Positions 15,967-24,388 of a stretch of DNA of 64,000 nucleotides are shown in pieces. The position numbers and the translations under genes are program-made. The stretch lies in the NCBI RefSeq assembly GCF_021502675.1, contig NZ_JAKFHA010000001.1:61390-125389 (forward strand). The letters run 5' to 3'. Source of the stretch: Yinghuangia soli. GTDB lineage: Bacteria; Actinomycetota; Actinomycetes; Streptomycetales; Streptomycetaceae. The notes under the pieces were generated by a model. It ran no database searches. It worked only from the letters and a program-made list of their open reading frames with translations, and was not told the DNA's origin. Every line of letters begins with the position of its first letter. The first letter of the stretch is position 1.

Positions 15967-16973
15967 AGCCGGGTGGTGCCGGCCGCCGGCCCGCTCTCGC
16001 CGGCGTCCAGGCCGGGGAGGGTGCCGCTGACCGCGAGTGCGCCGGCGCGGCCCTCGGCGTACGAGGCGAGCGCGCGCGAGACCGACCCGACCTGGGAGTC
16101 GGCGGCGCCGACGTCCTTGAGGTGGCCGAGGCCTTCGTCGAGGTCGATGGCGTCCTCGGCGAGGCCGATGGTGAGCGCGATGGTCTCGCAGACCGCGTCC
16201 AGGTCGTCGAGTTCGATGACGTTCTGGCGCAGCAGGCCGCGCCACCGGCCGAGGACTTCGGTGTCGCCGACGTACGACGACCCGGCCGGGAGGATGTAGT
16301 ACACCTCGAACTTGCGCTGGAGTTCGGCGACGATCGCCTCGATCGGGATGTCCTCGCCGATGGTGTCGCCGACGACCGCCTCGACCTCGCGGCGCTTGAC
16401 CCGGCCGTACGGCATCTCGTCGCCGATCAGGAACAGGTAGCCGCGCTTGCCGCGCTTGTCGAGGCAGTCCATCTCGGTGTGCCGGGCCATGAAGTACATG
16501 GCCAGTTCGTACGATTCGGTCTTCTGCCCGCCGCCCCCGCCTTCGAGCAGGATGTTGCCGAGCTGGTCGTCCATGCGGTTGTCGGACTCGAACTGCCCGA
16601 CCTGCAGCGGCACCTGGTCGCAGGTGGCGTCGCCGATCGCGCCGAAGAGGATCTGCGGGTGGTCGACGTAGCCCTTGCGCAGCAGCAGGCCGAAGAGTTC
16701 GGGCAGCTTGGTCTGCAGGGTGACCGGCACCGACTGCATGGAGCCGGTGACGTCGAACAGCACGGATATGGCGAGCGAGGTCGGGTGCTCGTCGCTGTCC
16801 CGGCTCTCCCGCGCCCCGACGCCGCGCGGGTCGAGGTCGGCGTGCGCCTTCCAGGCGCTGCGCGGTACGGACCGGTGCGTGCGGTCGCTGTAGTCGAAGG
16901 CGCTGCGGCCGGCGCGCGCGTTGTAGCTCTGGGCCGCGTCGTACACGTTGGTGGACCAGTTGCCGCTTCCCAT
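15963..16973 (-). CDS. von Willebrand factor A domain protein
   Basis: A 336-residue cytoplasmic vWA protein. The metal-binding motif is ISVLFDVTGSMQS at about residues 69-80 (D74, T76, S78), followed by LFGAIGDATCDQVPLQVGQFESD and LGNILLEGGGGGQKTESYELAMYFMARH, and the third metal residue region FLIGDEMPYG. The first 60 residues (GSGNWSTNVYDAAQSYNARAGRSAFDYSD) are a conserved extension seen with this subgroup. vWA proteins assemble protein complexes by metal-dependent adhesion; the neighbours suggest its partners are the J-domain pseudokinase and the PurA-like enzyme. GGAGGG precedes the ATG. Confidence 0.85.
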   Translation of the reverse strand: MGSGNWSTNVYDAAQSYNARAGRSAFDYSDRTHRSVPRSAWKAHADLDPRGVGARESRDSDEHPTSLAISVLFDVTGSMQSVPVTLQTKLPELFGLLLRKGYVDHPQILFGAIGDATCDQVPLQVGQFESDNRMDDQLGNILLEGGGGGQKTESYELAMYFMARHTEMDCLDKRGKRGYLFLIGDEMPYGRVKRREVEAVVGDTIGEDIPIEAIVAELQRKFEVYYILPAGSSYVGDTEVLGRWRGLLRQNVIELDDLDAVCETIALTIGLAEDAIDLDEGLGHLKDVGAADSQVGSVSRALASYAEGRAGALAVSGTLPGLDAGESGPAAGTTRL

Positions 16974-17069
16974 GGTGTCCCTCCGAGAAGGTGAACGGTT
17001 CGTGTGCCGGTGAGGCGGCGCCGCGCCCGCGGAGCGGGGCAGGTGCGCCGAGCGGGCCTGGTGCGCCCG

Positions 17070-18215
17070 TCAGGTGGTGCTCTTGCGCCGCCCCGGCATG
17101 GTGAACGGGCGGAACCGCCGCGGTCCGTAGAGCCGTCCGAGCAGGTCGTCCAGTTCGCCGAGCAGCTGCCAGGCGTCGTGCGGCCGGCGGGCCTGCGCGG
17201 GCAGCGTGCAGCCGCGGGCGAAGCGGAAGAGCGGCTTGGGGGCGTCCGGGCCGAGCAGGTACGTCATGCAGCGGGTCGCCATGAAGATGTCGGTCGAGGC
17301 GTCCGGCGTGGCCTTGCCGGGCACTTCGGGCGGATACAGGTCGGCGAAGCGGTCGAGCAGTGCCGGCACGTGCTCGGCGGCCGGGCCGAACTCCCCGTCG
17401 GCGCCGCGCTCGCGCAGCGTGGCGTAACACCAGTCGACGAGCACCAGGCCGTGCTTCTGCGGGTGGATGAGGACGTGGTCGGGCACCACGGCGCCGTGCA
17501 CCACGCCGGCGCGGTGCGCATAGCCGAGTGCGACCAGGAGCCGGCGCCACATCCAGGCGACGTCGCGGGCGTCGAGCCCGTCCGGGTACGCCTCGCGCAC
17601 CTCGGTGAGCGAGACGAACCCGCGCACGCGCTCCACTACGTTGGCGCGGCGCTCGGTCCCGGTGGCCGCGTCGCGGTGCCGGAACGCCTCGATGAGGCGC
17701 GGCACGTACGCCGCGTACTCGGGGTCGCCGTCGCGCTCTATCCGGGCCAGCGCGGCGGCCTCGCGCTCCATCAGGTCGTTGTCGGCGACCGAGCGCGGCA
17801 TCTTGAGCAGGGCGCGCGCCTCGGTGCCGTCCCGGTCGGCGTAGGTCACCTTGTAGAGCGAAGCGATGTCGCCGCGGGCGCGTTCGACGCCCACCGAGTA
17901 GGCGCGTTTGCGGGTGGTGATGACGACCTGGCGGCCGGTCACTCCGGTGATGGTCTGCTGGTAGCGCAGCCACAGTTCGGACAGCCGGGTGAACACCGCC
18001 TGGGCGGGGCCTTTGCGGGCGTCCGGCACGGTGTCGGGGTGCAGCAGTCTCGCGAGGGCGCGGTACATGCGCCCGCCGGAGCGCAGGCAGGCCTCCGGGG
18101 TGCCGTCGTAAGGCCCGAACAGGTCTTCGGGAGCGGTGGCTCCGCCGACCAGGTCGAGGGCCTCCTCCAGGGTCCGCGGGATCGCAGGAGTGGTGGTTCC
18201 GGGAATGCCTGTCAC
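17070..18215 (-). CDS. J-domain fused to a probable pseudokinase
   Basis: A 381-residue protein. Residues 15-90 look like a J-domain (LFGPYDGTPEACLRSGGRMYRALARLLHPDTV, HPD at 59-61), which would stimulate Hsp70. Residues about 105-340 have a protein-kinase-like fold with ALLKMP (K138), AHRAGVVHGAVVPDHVLIHP and LVLVDWCYA. The HRD motif reads HGA and the usual loop Lys and Asn are V and H, while the DFG Asp is kept (D261), so catalysis is doubtful. GTG 18215 has GGGAGGAG upstream and overlaps the Nudix stop (GTGA). The protein may act as a nucleotide-sensing scaffold. Confidence 0.8.
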   Translation of the reverse strand: MTGIPGTTTPAIPRTLEEALDLVGGATAPEDLFGPYDGTPEACLRSGGRMYRALARLLHPDTVPDARKGPAQAVFTRLSELWLRYQQTITGVTGRQVVITTRKRAYSVGVERARGDIASLYKVTYADRDGTEARALLKMPRSVADNDLMEREAAALARIERDGDPEYAAYVPRLIEAFRHRDAATGTERRANVVERVRGFVSLTEVREAYPDGLDARDVAWMWRRLLVALGYAHRAGVVHGAVVPDHVLIHPQKHGLVLVDWCYATLRERGADGEFGPAAEHVPALLDRFADLYPPEVPGKATPDASTDIFMATRCMTYLLGPDAPKPLFRFARGCTLPAQARRPHDAWQLLGELDDLLGRLYGPRRFRPFTMPGRRKSTT

Positions 18216-19060
18216 AACGTCTCCTCCCGTGACGGACGCAGCAGTGCCGGGTGCAGCAGACGCGCGCCGCCGGCCCGGTAGAGCCGGGCGCGCCTGCCGC
18301 CGCGGGCACCGCCGCGGGCGGTGGTGGTGTCGGTGTCCTCGAGGAACCCGGGGACGGACAGCACCTTGCGGTGGAAGTTTCCGGCGTGCAGGGGCTCGCC
18401 CCACACCGCCTCGTAGACCTCGCGCAGTTCCGTGACGGTGAACTCCGGTCCGGCGAACGCCGTGGCCAGCGAGGTGTATTCGAGCTTGGCCCGGGCGCGT
18501 TCCAGGCCGTCGGCGAGGATGCGCGCGTGGTCGAAGGCGAGGCCTTCGGGGTCGCGCCCGGGGTCCAGTTCGGCGACCGGGACCCAGTGCGCGGCGGCGG
18601 CGTCGCCGCCGGCCGTCGCCTCGGGCAGGTCGGGGGCGAACGCCAGGTAGGCGACCGACACGACGCGCATGCGCGGGTCGCGGCCGGGCGTTCCGTAGGT
18701 GCCCAGCTGCTCCAGGTGCAGTCGGGAGAGCAGCGGGGCCGCGGCGAGGGCGCCGGACTCGCCGCCCCCGTGCGCGGCGAGTCCGGTCTCCTCGGCCAGT
18801 TCGCGGACCGCGGCCTGGTCGAGGTCTTCGTTCTCGGCCGCGCGGACGAATCCGCCGGGGAGGGCGCGGCGGCCCTCGTACGGCATCGCGCCGCGGCGGA
18901 TGGTGAGGACGTGCAGCGCCTTGGCGCCGCTGTCCGGGAGTCTGCGGATGGTCAGCGCGACGACGTCGACGGTGACCGCGATCGGCGTGAACGCGGTCGG
19001 GTCGTAGGCCGCCAGCCAGGCGCTTTCGCTCTCGCTGTCCGGTGGTCCGACCGTCGTCAT
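18212..19060 (-). CDS. NrtR-like Nudix/winged-helix regulator
   Basis: A 282-residue protein with an N-terminal Nudix domain (IAVTVDVVALTIRR...LPGGFVRAAENEDLDQAAVRELAEETGL, a Nudix box with two extra residues) and a C-terminal winged-helix region (YTSLATAFAGPEFTVTELREVYEAVWGEPLHAGNFHRKVLSVPGFL), the layout of NrtR, an ADP-ribose-responsive repressor of NAD genes. The ATG at 19060 is preceded by TTGAGGCAGG; the frame continues upstream but into the promoter. It heads the four-gene operon and probably regulates it and possibly the divergent STM4015 genes. A Nudix hydrolase without DNA binding is the alternative. Confidence 0.8.
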   Translation of the reverse strand: MTTVGPPDSESESAWLAAYDPTAFTPIAVTVDVVALTIRRLPDSGAKALHVLTIRRGAMPYEGRRALPGGFVRAAENEDLDQAAVRELAEETGLAAHGGGESGALAAAPLLSRLHLEQLGTYGTPGRDPRMRVVSVAYLAFAPDLPEATAGGDAAAAHWVPVAELDPGRDPEGLAFDHARILADGLERARAKLEYTSLATAFAGPEFTVTELREVYEAVWGEPLHAGNFHRKVLSVPGFLEDTDTTTARGGARGGRRARLYRAGGARLLHPALLRPSREETL

Positions 19061-19369
19061 GTGCGCCTGCCTCAAGGTCCGGTGCCGGCCCCGCACAGGG
19101 GTCGGCCTGGTTATTCTCGACTTGAGAATTTCTACTGCTGAGAACAACTTACACGGCGCATCCGACGGCGGCGACAGGGTTTTCCCTCATCCGGGAGCGC
19201 CTCGGTGGCCCATCCGGCGCCCACCGGGAGCGCACGGGTGGCCAAAGGGGCGCGCGTGCACCGCAGTCGGCGGCTTCTGATAGTCAGGAGCCTCCCCGGA
19301 CCCACGGACACCACGTGTCCGCCCCGGGGCCACCCTGCCGTGCCACCCATCGCTCCCGAGGACTCCCGC
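19061..19369. promoter_or_regulatory. shared divergent control region with inverted repeats
   Basis: This 309-bp gap lies between the two operons. ATTCTC (19113-19118) and GAGAAT (19124-19129) form an inverted repeat around 5 nt; TTCT (19130-19133) and AGAA (19141-19144) form another, and TGAGAA occurs twice 16 bp apart (19123, 19139). The block is AT-rich compared with its surroundings and lies about 55 bp before the Nudix start, the right place for promoter and operator. Further right are two copies of GGGAGCGC..(G)GGTGGCC (near 19193 and 19230). Confidence 0.55.
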
Positions 19370-20359
19370 ATGACCTCATCCGGCCCGCAGTTCGGCGGCC
19401 TGCCGATCGTCGGCTTCCCACCACGCGGGAAGCGGACGTACCGCGACCACTTGTCGGTGGACGCCGACCCCGAAGCGCTGCCCGCGGCCGGCGCAGTGGC
19501 GTGGAAGCTGCACGTGCTCGACAAGTACGCCGCCACCGAGCACGAGCAATTCCCGGACTACTTCGCGCGCTTCCTCGACACCGTCGACACCGCCCGGGTC
19601 ACCGCGCTGTCGATCGGAACCTGGGGCCATGACGACGGCACGTCCGCAGAGACCGTGGTCACGCTGCTGTGCGCCGCCGCCGACCGGTTCCCGCGCCTCA
19701 CCCACCTGTTCTTCGGCGACATCGTGTCCGAGGAGCAGGAGATCTCCTGGATCCGGCTCGCCGACCTCACCCCGCTGCTCAACCGCTTCACGCGCCTGGA
19801 GGAACTGGCCGTGCGCGGCGGCGGCGCGCGGCTCGGCCCGGTCCGCCACGAGCGCCTGCGCCGGCTCCGCTTCGAGAGCGGCGGGCTTCCCGGCGACGTC
19901 GTCCGCGGCATCGGCCTCGGCGAGTACCCGGCCCTGGAACACCTCGAACTGTGGCTGGGCGTCGACGAGTACGGCGGCGACGCCACCGTCGACGACCTCG
20001 CCGGGATCCTGGCCGGCACCGGCCTGCCCGCCCTGCGGCACCTGGGCCTGATGAACAGCATCATCCAGGACGAGATCGCCGAGGCCATCGCGGGCGCCGC
20101 GGTCACCGCCCGCCTGGACGTCCTCGACCTGTCCATGGGCGTGCTCGGCGACCAGGGCGCCGAGGCACTGCTCACCGGCCAACCGCTCGGCCACCTCACG
20201 AAGTTGTGGATCCACCACCACTTCATCGGCGAGCGGATGGCCGAGCGCCTCAAGGCGTCCCTCGGCAGCTCGGGTGTCGTGGTCGACATGTCCGAGGCCG
20301 AAGAGCCCTGGGACGACGACGAGGACGAGGACGGCCGCTACGTGGAGGTGTCGGAGTGA
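19370..20359 (+). CDS. STM4015-family LRR-like protein 1
   Basis: A 329-residue soluble acidic protein, first of five tandem paralogues. Family marks are FGGLPIVGFP near the N-terminus, FARFLDTVDTARVTALSIGTW, RLTHLFFGDIVSEEQEISWI, several leucine-rich-repeat-like strands (LEELAVRGGG, LRRLRFESGGLPGDVV, LEHLELWLGVDEYGGDATVDDL, LRHLGLMNS) and LDVLDLSMGVLGDQGAEALLTGQPLGHL near the end, then an acidic run and RYVEVSE. LRR arcs bind proteins or peptides. The family name comes from recall of clusters of this type; no function is established. ATG 19370 has GAGGA upstream. Its last codons supply the ribosome site for gene 2. Confidence 0.8.
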   Translation: MTSSGPQFGGLPIVGFPPRGKRTYRDHLSVDADPEALPAAGAVAWKLHVLDKYAATEHEQFPDYFARFLDTVDTARVTALSIGTWGHDDGTSAETVVTLLCAAADRFPRLTHLFFGDIVSEEQEISWIRLADLTPLLNRFTRLEELAVRGGGARLGPVRHERLRRLRFESGGLPGDVVRGIGLGEYPALEHLELWLGVDEYGGDATVDDLAGILAGTGLPALRHLGLMNSIIQDEIAEAIAGAAVTARLDVLDLSMGVLGDQGAEALLTGQPLGHLTKLWIHHHFIGERMAERLKASLGSSGVVVDMSEAEEPWDDDEDEDGRYVEVSE

Positions 20360-21396
20360 TCTTCGAGAACGAGCATCTGACGCACTTCGCCGGCCTACCC
20401 GTCGCCGACCTGCGCCCGCCCGGCTCGGCGGACATCTCCCTGGAGCCCGGCAGCCCGCTCGACGAGCGGCGCTACCGTCCCGCGGGAGAACGGGCGTACG
20501 GCATCGCCCCGGGCGAGTACGCCCCGGACGCGGTCGCCTGGCGGCTGCGCAAGCGCTACTGGGGCGACGGCGACCCCGACATCGAGGAGCTCTTCGCCTA
20601 CTTCCTCGACAGCGTGGACACCACCCGGGTCACCGCACTGGTGCTCGGGCTCTGGGACGACGACGCTTCGGACGGCAACCCGCTCATCGACCGCCTGGCC
20701 GCCGCCGCGGACCGCTTCCCCGCGCTGCGCCACATCTTCGCCGGGGACGTGGTCAGCGAGGAGTCCGAGATCTCCTGGACCGCGCTCGGCCCGCTCACCC
20801 CGCTGCTGGAGGCCTTCCCGCTGCTGGAGACCCTGGGCGGGCGCGGTGTCGAGACGAGCGACGACGTCGCAGCGCTGACCCCGGTCCGGCATGCCCATCT
20901 GCGTCGGCTCGCGCTGCAGAGCGGCGGCCTGTCCGGTCGCGTGGTCCAGGCCGTCGCGCTGAGCGAACTCCCGGCGCTGGAAGAGCTCGACCTCATGCTC
21001 GGCGTGCCCAACTACGGCGGCGACGCCACCATCGACGACCTCGCCGACATCCTGGGCGGCGCGCGCCTGCCCGCGCTGCGGCACCTGGGACTGCTCAACA
21101 GCGAGTTCCAGGACGACATCGCGGCCGCTGTCGCGGGTGCGCCGGTCACCGAGCGCCTGACGTCCCTGGACCTGTCCATGGGCACCTTGGGCGACGAAGG
21201 CGTGGAGGCACTGCTGGCGGGCCAGCCCCTCGGCCACCTCCACAAGGTGACCATCCGCCACCACTTCGTCGGCAGGGCCATGACCGACCGGCTCCGGGCG
21301 GCTCTCAAGGGTTCCGGCACCGAACTGGACATGTCCGTCCCGGAAATCGGCCATGCCTGGGCCGACAACGCCCGCTACGTGGAGGTAGCCGAATGA
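20356..21396 (+). CDS. STM4015-family LRR-like protein 2
   Basis: A 346-residue paralogue that starts at GTG 20356 inside the stop of copy 1 (GTGA). It begins VIFENEHLTHFAGLPVADLRPPGS, has the longer N-terminal arm with YGIAPGEYAPDAVAWRLRKRYW, then LRHIFAGDVVSEESEISWT, LRRLALQSGGLSGRVV, LEELDLMLGVPNYGGDATIDDL and LTSLDLSMGTLGDEGVEALLAGQPLGHL, ending RYVEVAE. Copies 2 and 3 are the closest pair, sharing the ADLRPPGS and IAPGEY segments that copies 4 and 5 lack. Confidence 0.8.
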   Translation: MIFENEHLTHFAGLPVADLRPPGSADISLEPGSPLDERRYRPAGERAYGIAPGEYAPDAVAWRLRKRYWGDGDPDIEELFAYFLDSVDTTRVTALVLGLWDDDASDGNPLIDRLAAAADRFPALRHIFAGDVVSEESEISWTALGPLTPLLEAFPLLETLGGRGVETSDDVAALTPVRHAHLRRLALQSGGLSGRVVQAVALSELPALEELDLMLGVPNYGGDATIDDLADILGGARLPALRHLGLLNSEFQDDIAAAVAGAPVTERLTSLDLSMGTLGDEGVEALLAGQPLGHLHKVTIRHHFVGRAMTDRLRAALKGSGTELDMSVPEIGHAWADNARYVEVAE

Positions 21397-22475
21397 GCCG
21401 CATACACGACCACCTGACGCACTTCGGCGGACTCCCGGTCGCCGACCTGCGCCCGCCCGGCTCCACCGAGACCTCGGCCGTGCCCGGCGAGCCGGCCCAC
21501 GATGGCTACGCGGAGGAAGGCAAGGAGAACCAGTACGGCATCGCCCCCGGCGAATACCCGGCCGAAGCCGTCGCCTGGCGGCTCCGCTACCGCCACTGGG
21601 AGGACGACCCGGAACTCGAGGAGCTGTACGACTACTTCCTCGAATCCGTGGACACTACCAAGGTCACCGCGCTGGTCATCGGCGCCTGGACCGAGGACAT
21701 GTCCGACCCCAACCCGCTGCACGCGCGCCTGGCCGCCGACGCGGACCGCTTCCCCGCGCTGCGCCACCTGTTCCTCGGCGACATCGTCAGCGAGGAGTCC
21801 GAGATCTCCTGGATCGACATGGGCGCCCTCACTCCGCTGCTGGCGGCCTTCCCGCTCCTGGAGGAGTTGAGCGCCCGCGGCGGAACGGAACCCGAGCCCA
21901 ACGAAGGCGAAGGCGAAGGCGGGGAGGACGAAGACGGGGACACCGCCCGAGCCCTGGTCCCGTTCCGGCACGAGCACCTGCGCAGTCTGGCCTTCGAGAG
22001 CGGCGGCCTGCCCGCGCACATCGTCCGGGCCGTCGGGCGCAGCGACCTGCCCGCGCTCGAACGCCTCGACATCATGATGGGCGTCGACGAGTACGGCGGC
22101 GACACCACCGTCGACGACCTCACCGAGATCCTGGCCGGCACCCGCCTGCCGTCCCTGCGGCACCTGGGCCTGCTGAACAGCGAGCAGCAGGACGAGATCG
22201 CCGCCGCGGTGGCGGGCGCGGCGGTCACCGCCCGTCTGGAGTCCCTCGACCTGTCCATGGGCACGCTCTCGGACGAGGGCGCCGAGGCGTTGCTGGCCGG
22301 GCAGCCGCTCGGGCACCTCAAGACGCTGAAGGTCGACCACCACTTCCTGAGCGAGCCGATGGCCGACCGCATCAAGGCGGCCTTGCAGCCGGCCGGGGTC
22401 GACGTCGTCCTGTCCGATCCGGAAGTCCGCCGGGACTGGGGCGGCGACGGCCGGTACGTGGCGGTGGCGGAATGA
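21393..22475 (+). CDS. STM4015-family LRR-like protein 3
   Basis: A 360-residue paralogue starting at ATG 21393 in an ATGA overlap with copy 2. It shares HLTHFGGLPVADLRPPGS, YGIAPGEYPAEAVAWRLRYRHW, LRHLFLGDIVSEESEISWI, LERLDIMMGVDEYGGDTTVDDL and LESLDLSMGTLSDEGAEALLAGQPLGHL. A Glu/Gly/Asp-rich insertion (EPEPNEGEGEGGEDEDGD) lies in the middle, between two LRR-like strands, and is missing from the others; it would form a disordered acidic loop on the arc. Confidence 0.8.
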   Translation: MSRIHDHLTHFGGLPVADLRPPGSTETSAVPGEPAHDGYAEEGKENQYGIAPGEYPAEAVAWRLRYRHWEDDPELEELYDYFLESVDTTKVTALVIGAWTEDMSDPNPLHARLAADADRFPALRHLFLGDIVSEESEISWIDMGALTPLLAAFPLLEELSARGGTEPEPNEGEGEGGEDEDGDTARALVPFRHEHLRSLAFESGGLPAHIVRAVGRSDLPALERLDIMMGVDEYGGDTTVDDLTEILAGTRLPSLRHLGLLNSEQQDEIAAAVAGAAVTARLESLDLSMGTLSDEGAEALLAGQPLGHLKTLKVDHHFLSEPMADRIKAALQPAGVDVVLSDPEVRRDWGGDGRYVAVAE

Positions 22476-23455
22476 CCGTCGAGGACCACGCGACAGAGTT
22501 CGCGGGGCTGCCCGTGGTGGAGGCCGCGGTCACCGCCGACGGCACCGTCTCCATCCCGCAGGTGGCCGACCCCTCGGCGGTGGCCTGGCGGCTGCGCCTC
22601 GAGGACTTCTGGGACTACACCGGAATCGACGGGACGGAGAAGGCGTACGCCGACCTGTTCGCGACCCTGCTCGACACGGTCGGCGCCGGCGACATCACCG
22701 CGCTGATCATGGGCTGCTGGGGCTACGTCTCCGAGCAGGAGGCCACCGGCCCGCGCGGCCCGATCGGCCTGGTGCACGGCGCGCGGGACCGGCTGACCAA
22801 CCTGCGGGCGCTGTTCCTCGGCGACATCGTGCGCGAGGAATCCGACATCGCGTACATCCAGCAGGGCGACCTCGGCGACCTGATCGAGGCGTACCCGGGC
22901 CTGGAAGAGCTGACCGTACGTGGCGCAGAGGGGCTGGTCTTCCCCGCCCGCACACACCCGAACCTGCGTTCGCTGCGGCTGCAGAGCGGCGGCATGCCGA
23001 GCGAGGTCGTCCGGGCGGTCGCGGCCGGCTCGTTCCCGGAACTGCGCGAACTGGAGATCTGGTTCGGCCTGGCGGCGTACGGCGGCACGGCGCGGATCGC
23101 CGACCTGGCCCCGATCCTGGCCGGCACCGCGCTGCCGAAGCTGAGCCGCCTGGGGCTCATGGACAGCCCGGCCCAGGACGAGATCGCCTCCGCCGTCGCG
23201 TCCGCCCCCGTCGTCGCGCAGCTGCGCGAACTGGACCTGTCGATGGGCACGTTGGGCGACGAAGGCGCGGAGGCGCTGCTCGCCGGGCAGCCGCTCACGC
23301 ATCTCGCGCGGCTCACTCTGCGCCACCACTTCGTCGGCAAGCCTTTGCAGTACCGCCTGCGGGAGACCCTGGAGCCGGCCGGGGTACACGTCGACCTGTC
23401 CGACGCCTTTTGGCGACCGGGGCTCCAGGGCCGTTTCGTGGAGGTGTCGGAGTAG
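22472..23455 (+). CDS. STM4015-family LRR-like protein 4
   Basis: A 327-residue paralogue starting at ATG 22472 (ATGA overlap with copy 3). The N-terminus is shorter (MTVEDHATEFAGLPVVEAAVTADGTVSIPQVADPSAVAWRLRLEDFWDY), followed by LRALFLGDIVREESDIAYIQQGDL, LRSLRLQSGGMPSEVV, LRELEIWFGLAAYGGTARIADL and LRELDLSMGTLGDEGAEALLAGQPLTHL, ending RFVEVSE. It is more divergent than copies 1-3. Confidence 0.8.
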   Translation: MTVEDHATEFAGLPVVEAAVTADGTVSIPQVADPSAVAWRLRLEDFWDYTGIDGTEKAYADLFATLLDTVGAGDITALIMGCWGYVSEQEATGPRGPIGLVHGARDRLTNLRALFLGDIVREESDIAYIQQGDLGDLIEAYPGLEELTVRGAEGLVFPARTHPNLRSLRLQSGGMPSEVVRAVAAGSFPELRELEIWFGLAAYGGTARIADLAPILAGTALPKLSRLGLMDSPAQDEIASAVASAPVVAQLRELDLSMGTLGDEGAEALLAGQPLTHLARLTLRHHFVGKPLQYRLRETLEPAGVHVDLSDAFWRPGLQGRFVEVSE

Positions 23456-23457
23456 CC

Positions 23458-24360
23458 ATGTCCTTCGTCGACCATCTGGAGGAGTTCGCCGACCGGCCCG
23501 TCGTCCCGGTGCCCCTCCCCTCCGAGCTCTGGCCGGTGCCGGAAGGGCCGCACGCGTGGCGCGTGGAGGCCCCGTACGAGGGCGACTTCTCGTGGGCCGA
23601 GATGTTCGCCCGGCTCCTCGGCCACGTCGATCCGGCGGGCATCGAGGCGCTCGTCGTCGGCGACTGGGGGGTGAGCGAGGGGGTCGAGTCGGGCGATGTC
23701 GTGGCGGCCCTGGTCGAGGCCGCCGATCGGCTCACCGGGCTGCGCGCGCTGTTCCTCGGGGACCTCATCTACGAGGAGTGCGAGCTGGCCTGGATCGAGC
23801 ACGACGACATCGGCGCGCTGCTCACCGCCTACCCGCGCCTGGAGGAACTGGTCGTCCGGGGCTCGGGGGTGACGTTCGCGCCGACCCGGCACGAGCACCT
23901 GCGCTCGTTCACCGTCGAGGCCTGCGACCTGCGCGCGACCCTCATCGAGGCGTTGGGGGCGGGGTCGTACCCGGCCCTGGAGGTCCTGGACCTGTGGATC
24001 GGGGCCGCCTACCTGCCGGCCTCGACCGAGGCGCTCTTCGACGGGACGAGCGTTCCGGCGCTGCGCCACCTGGGTCTGCTCAACTGCGCGGCCGCGGACA
24101 CCGTGGCCGCGCAGCTGTCCACGGCACCGCTGGTCGCGCAGTTGCGCAGCCTCGACCTGTCGATGGGCACGCTGGGCGACGAGGGCGCGGAGGCGCTGCT
24201 GCTCGGGCAGCCGCTCACCCACCTCAAGCTGCGGGCGAACCACCACTTCGTGAGCGAGGAGCTCGTCGAGCGGCTCACGGCCGCGACGGACGTGTGCAAC
24301 TTCGCCGACCGGCAGAAGGAGTCGCACTCGGGCGGCCGCTACATCGAGGTGAGCGAGTGA
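23458..24360 (+). CDS. STM4015-family LRR-like protein 5
   Basis: A 300-residue paralogue, the shortest. It starts at ATG 23458, two bases after the stop of copy 4, with GGAG from that gene's last codons upstream. It reads MSFVDHLEEFADRPVVPVPLP, LRALFLGDLIYEECELAWIEHDDI, LEELVVRGSG, LEVLDLWIGAAYLP, LRHLGLLNCAAADTV and LRSLDLSMGTLGDEGAEALLLGQPLTHL, ending RYIEVSE although no gene is directly coupled after it. The fourth LRR-like segment is shortened. Confidence 0.8.
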   Translation: MSFVDHLEEFADRPVVPVPLPSELWPVPEGPHAWRVEAPYEGDFSWAEMFARLLGHVDPAGIEALVVGDWGVSEGVESGDVVAALVEAADRLTGLRALFLGDLIYEECELAWIEHDDIGALLTAYPRLEELVVRGSGVTFAPTRHEHLRSFTVEACDLRATLIEALGAGSYPALEVLDLWIGAAYLPASTEALFDGTSVPALRHLGLLNCAAADTVAAQLSTAPLVAQLRSLDLSMGTLGDEGAEALLLGQPLTHLKLRANHHFVSEELVERLTAATDVCNFADRQKESHSGGRYIEVSE

Positions 24361-24388
24361 CGTGCGGCCCGCTTCGGGCGCCGGCCAG

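Noticed and set aside
15967..18309. Long leftward frame giving a 1404-residue product together with the PurA-like gene
   Set aside because: The part beyond 15966 is an arginine/proline-rich shadow of the vWA and J-domain genes in another frame; the GTGA overlap fixes the real start.
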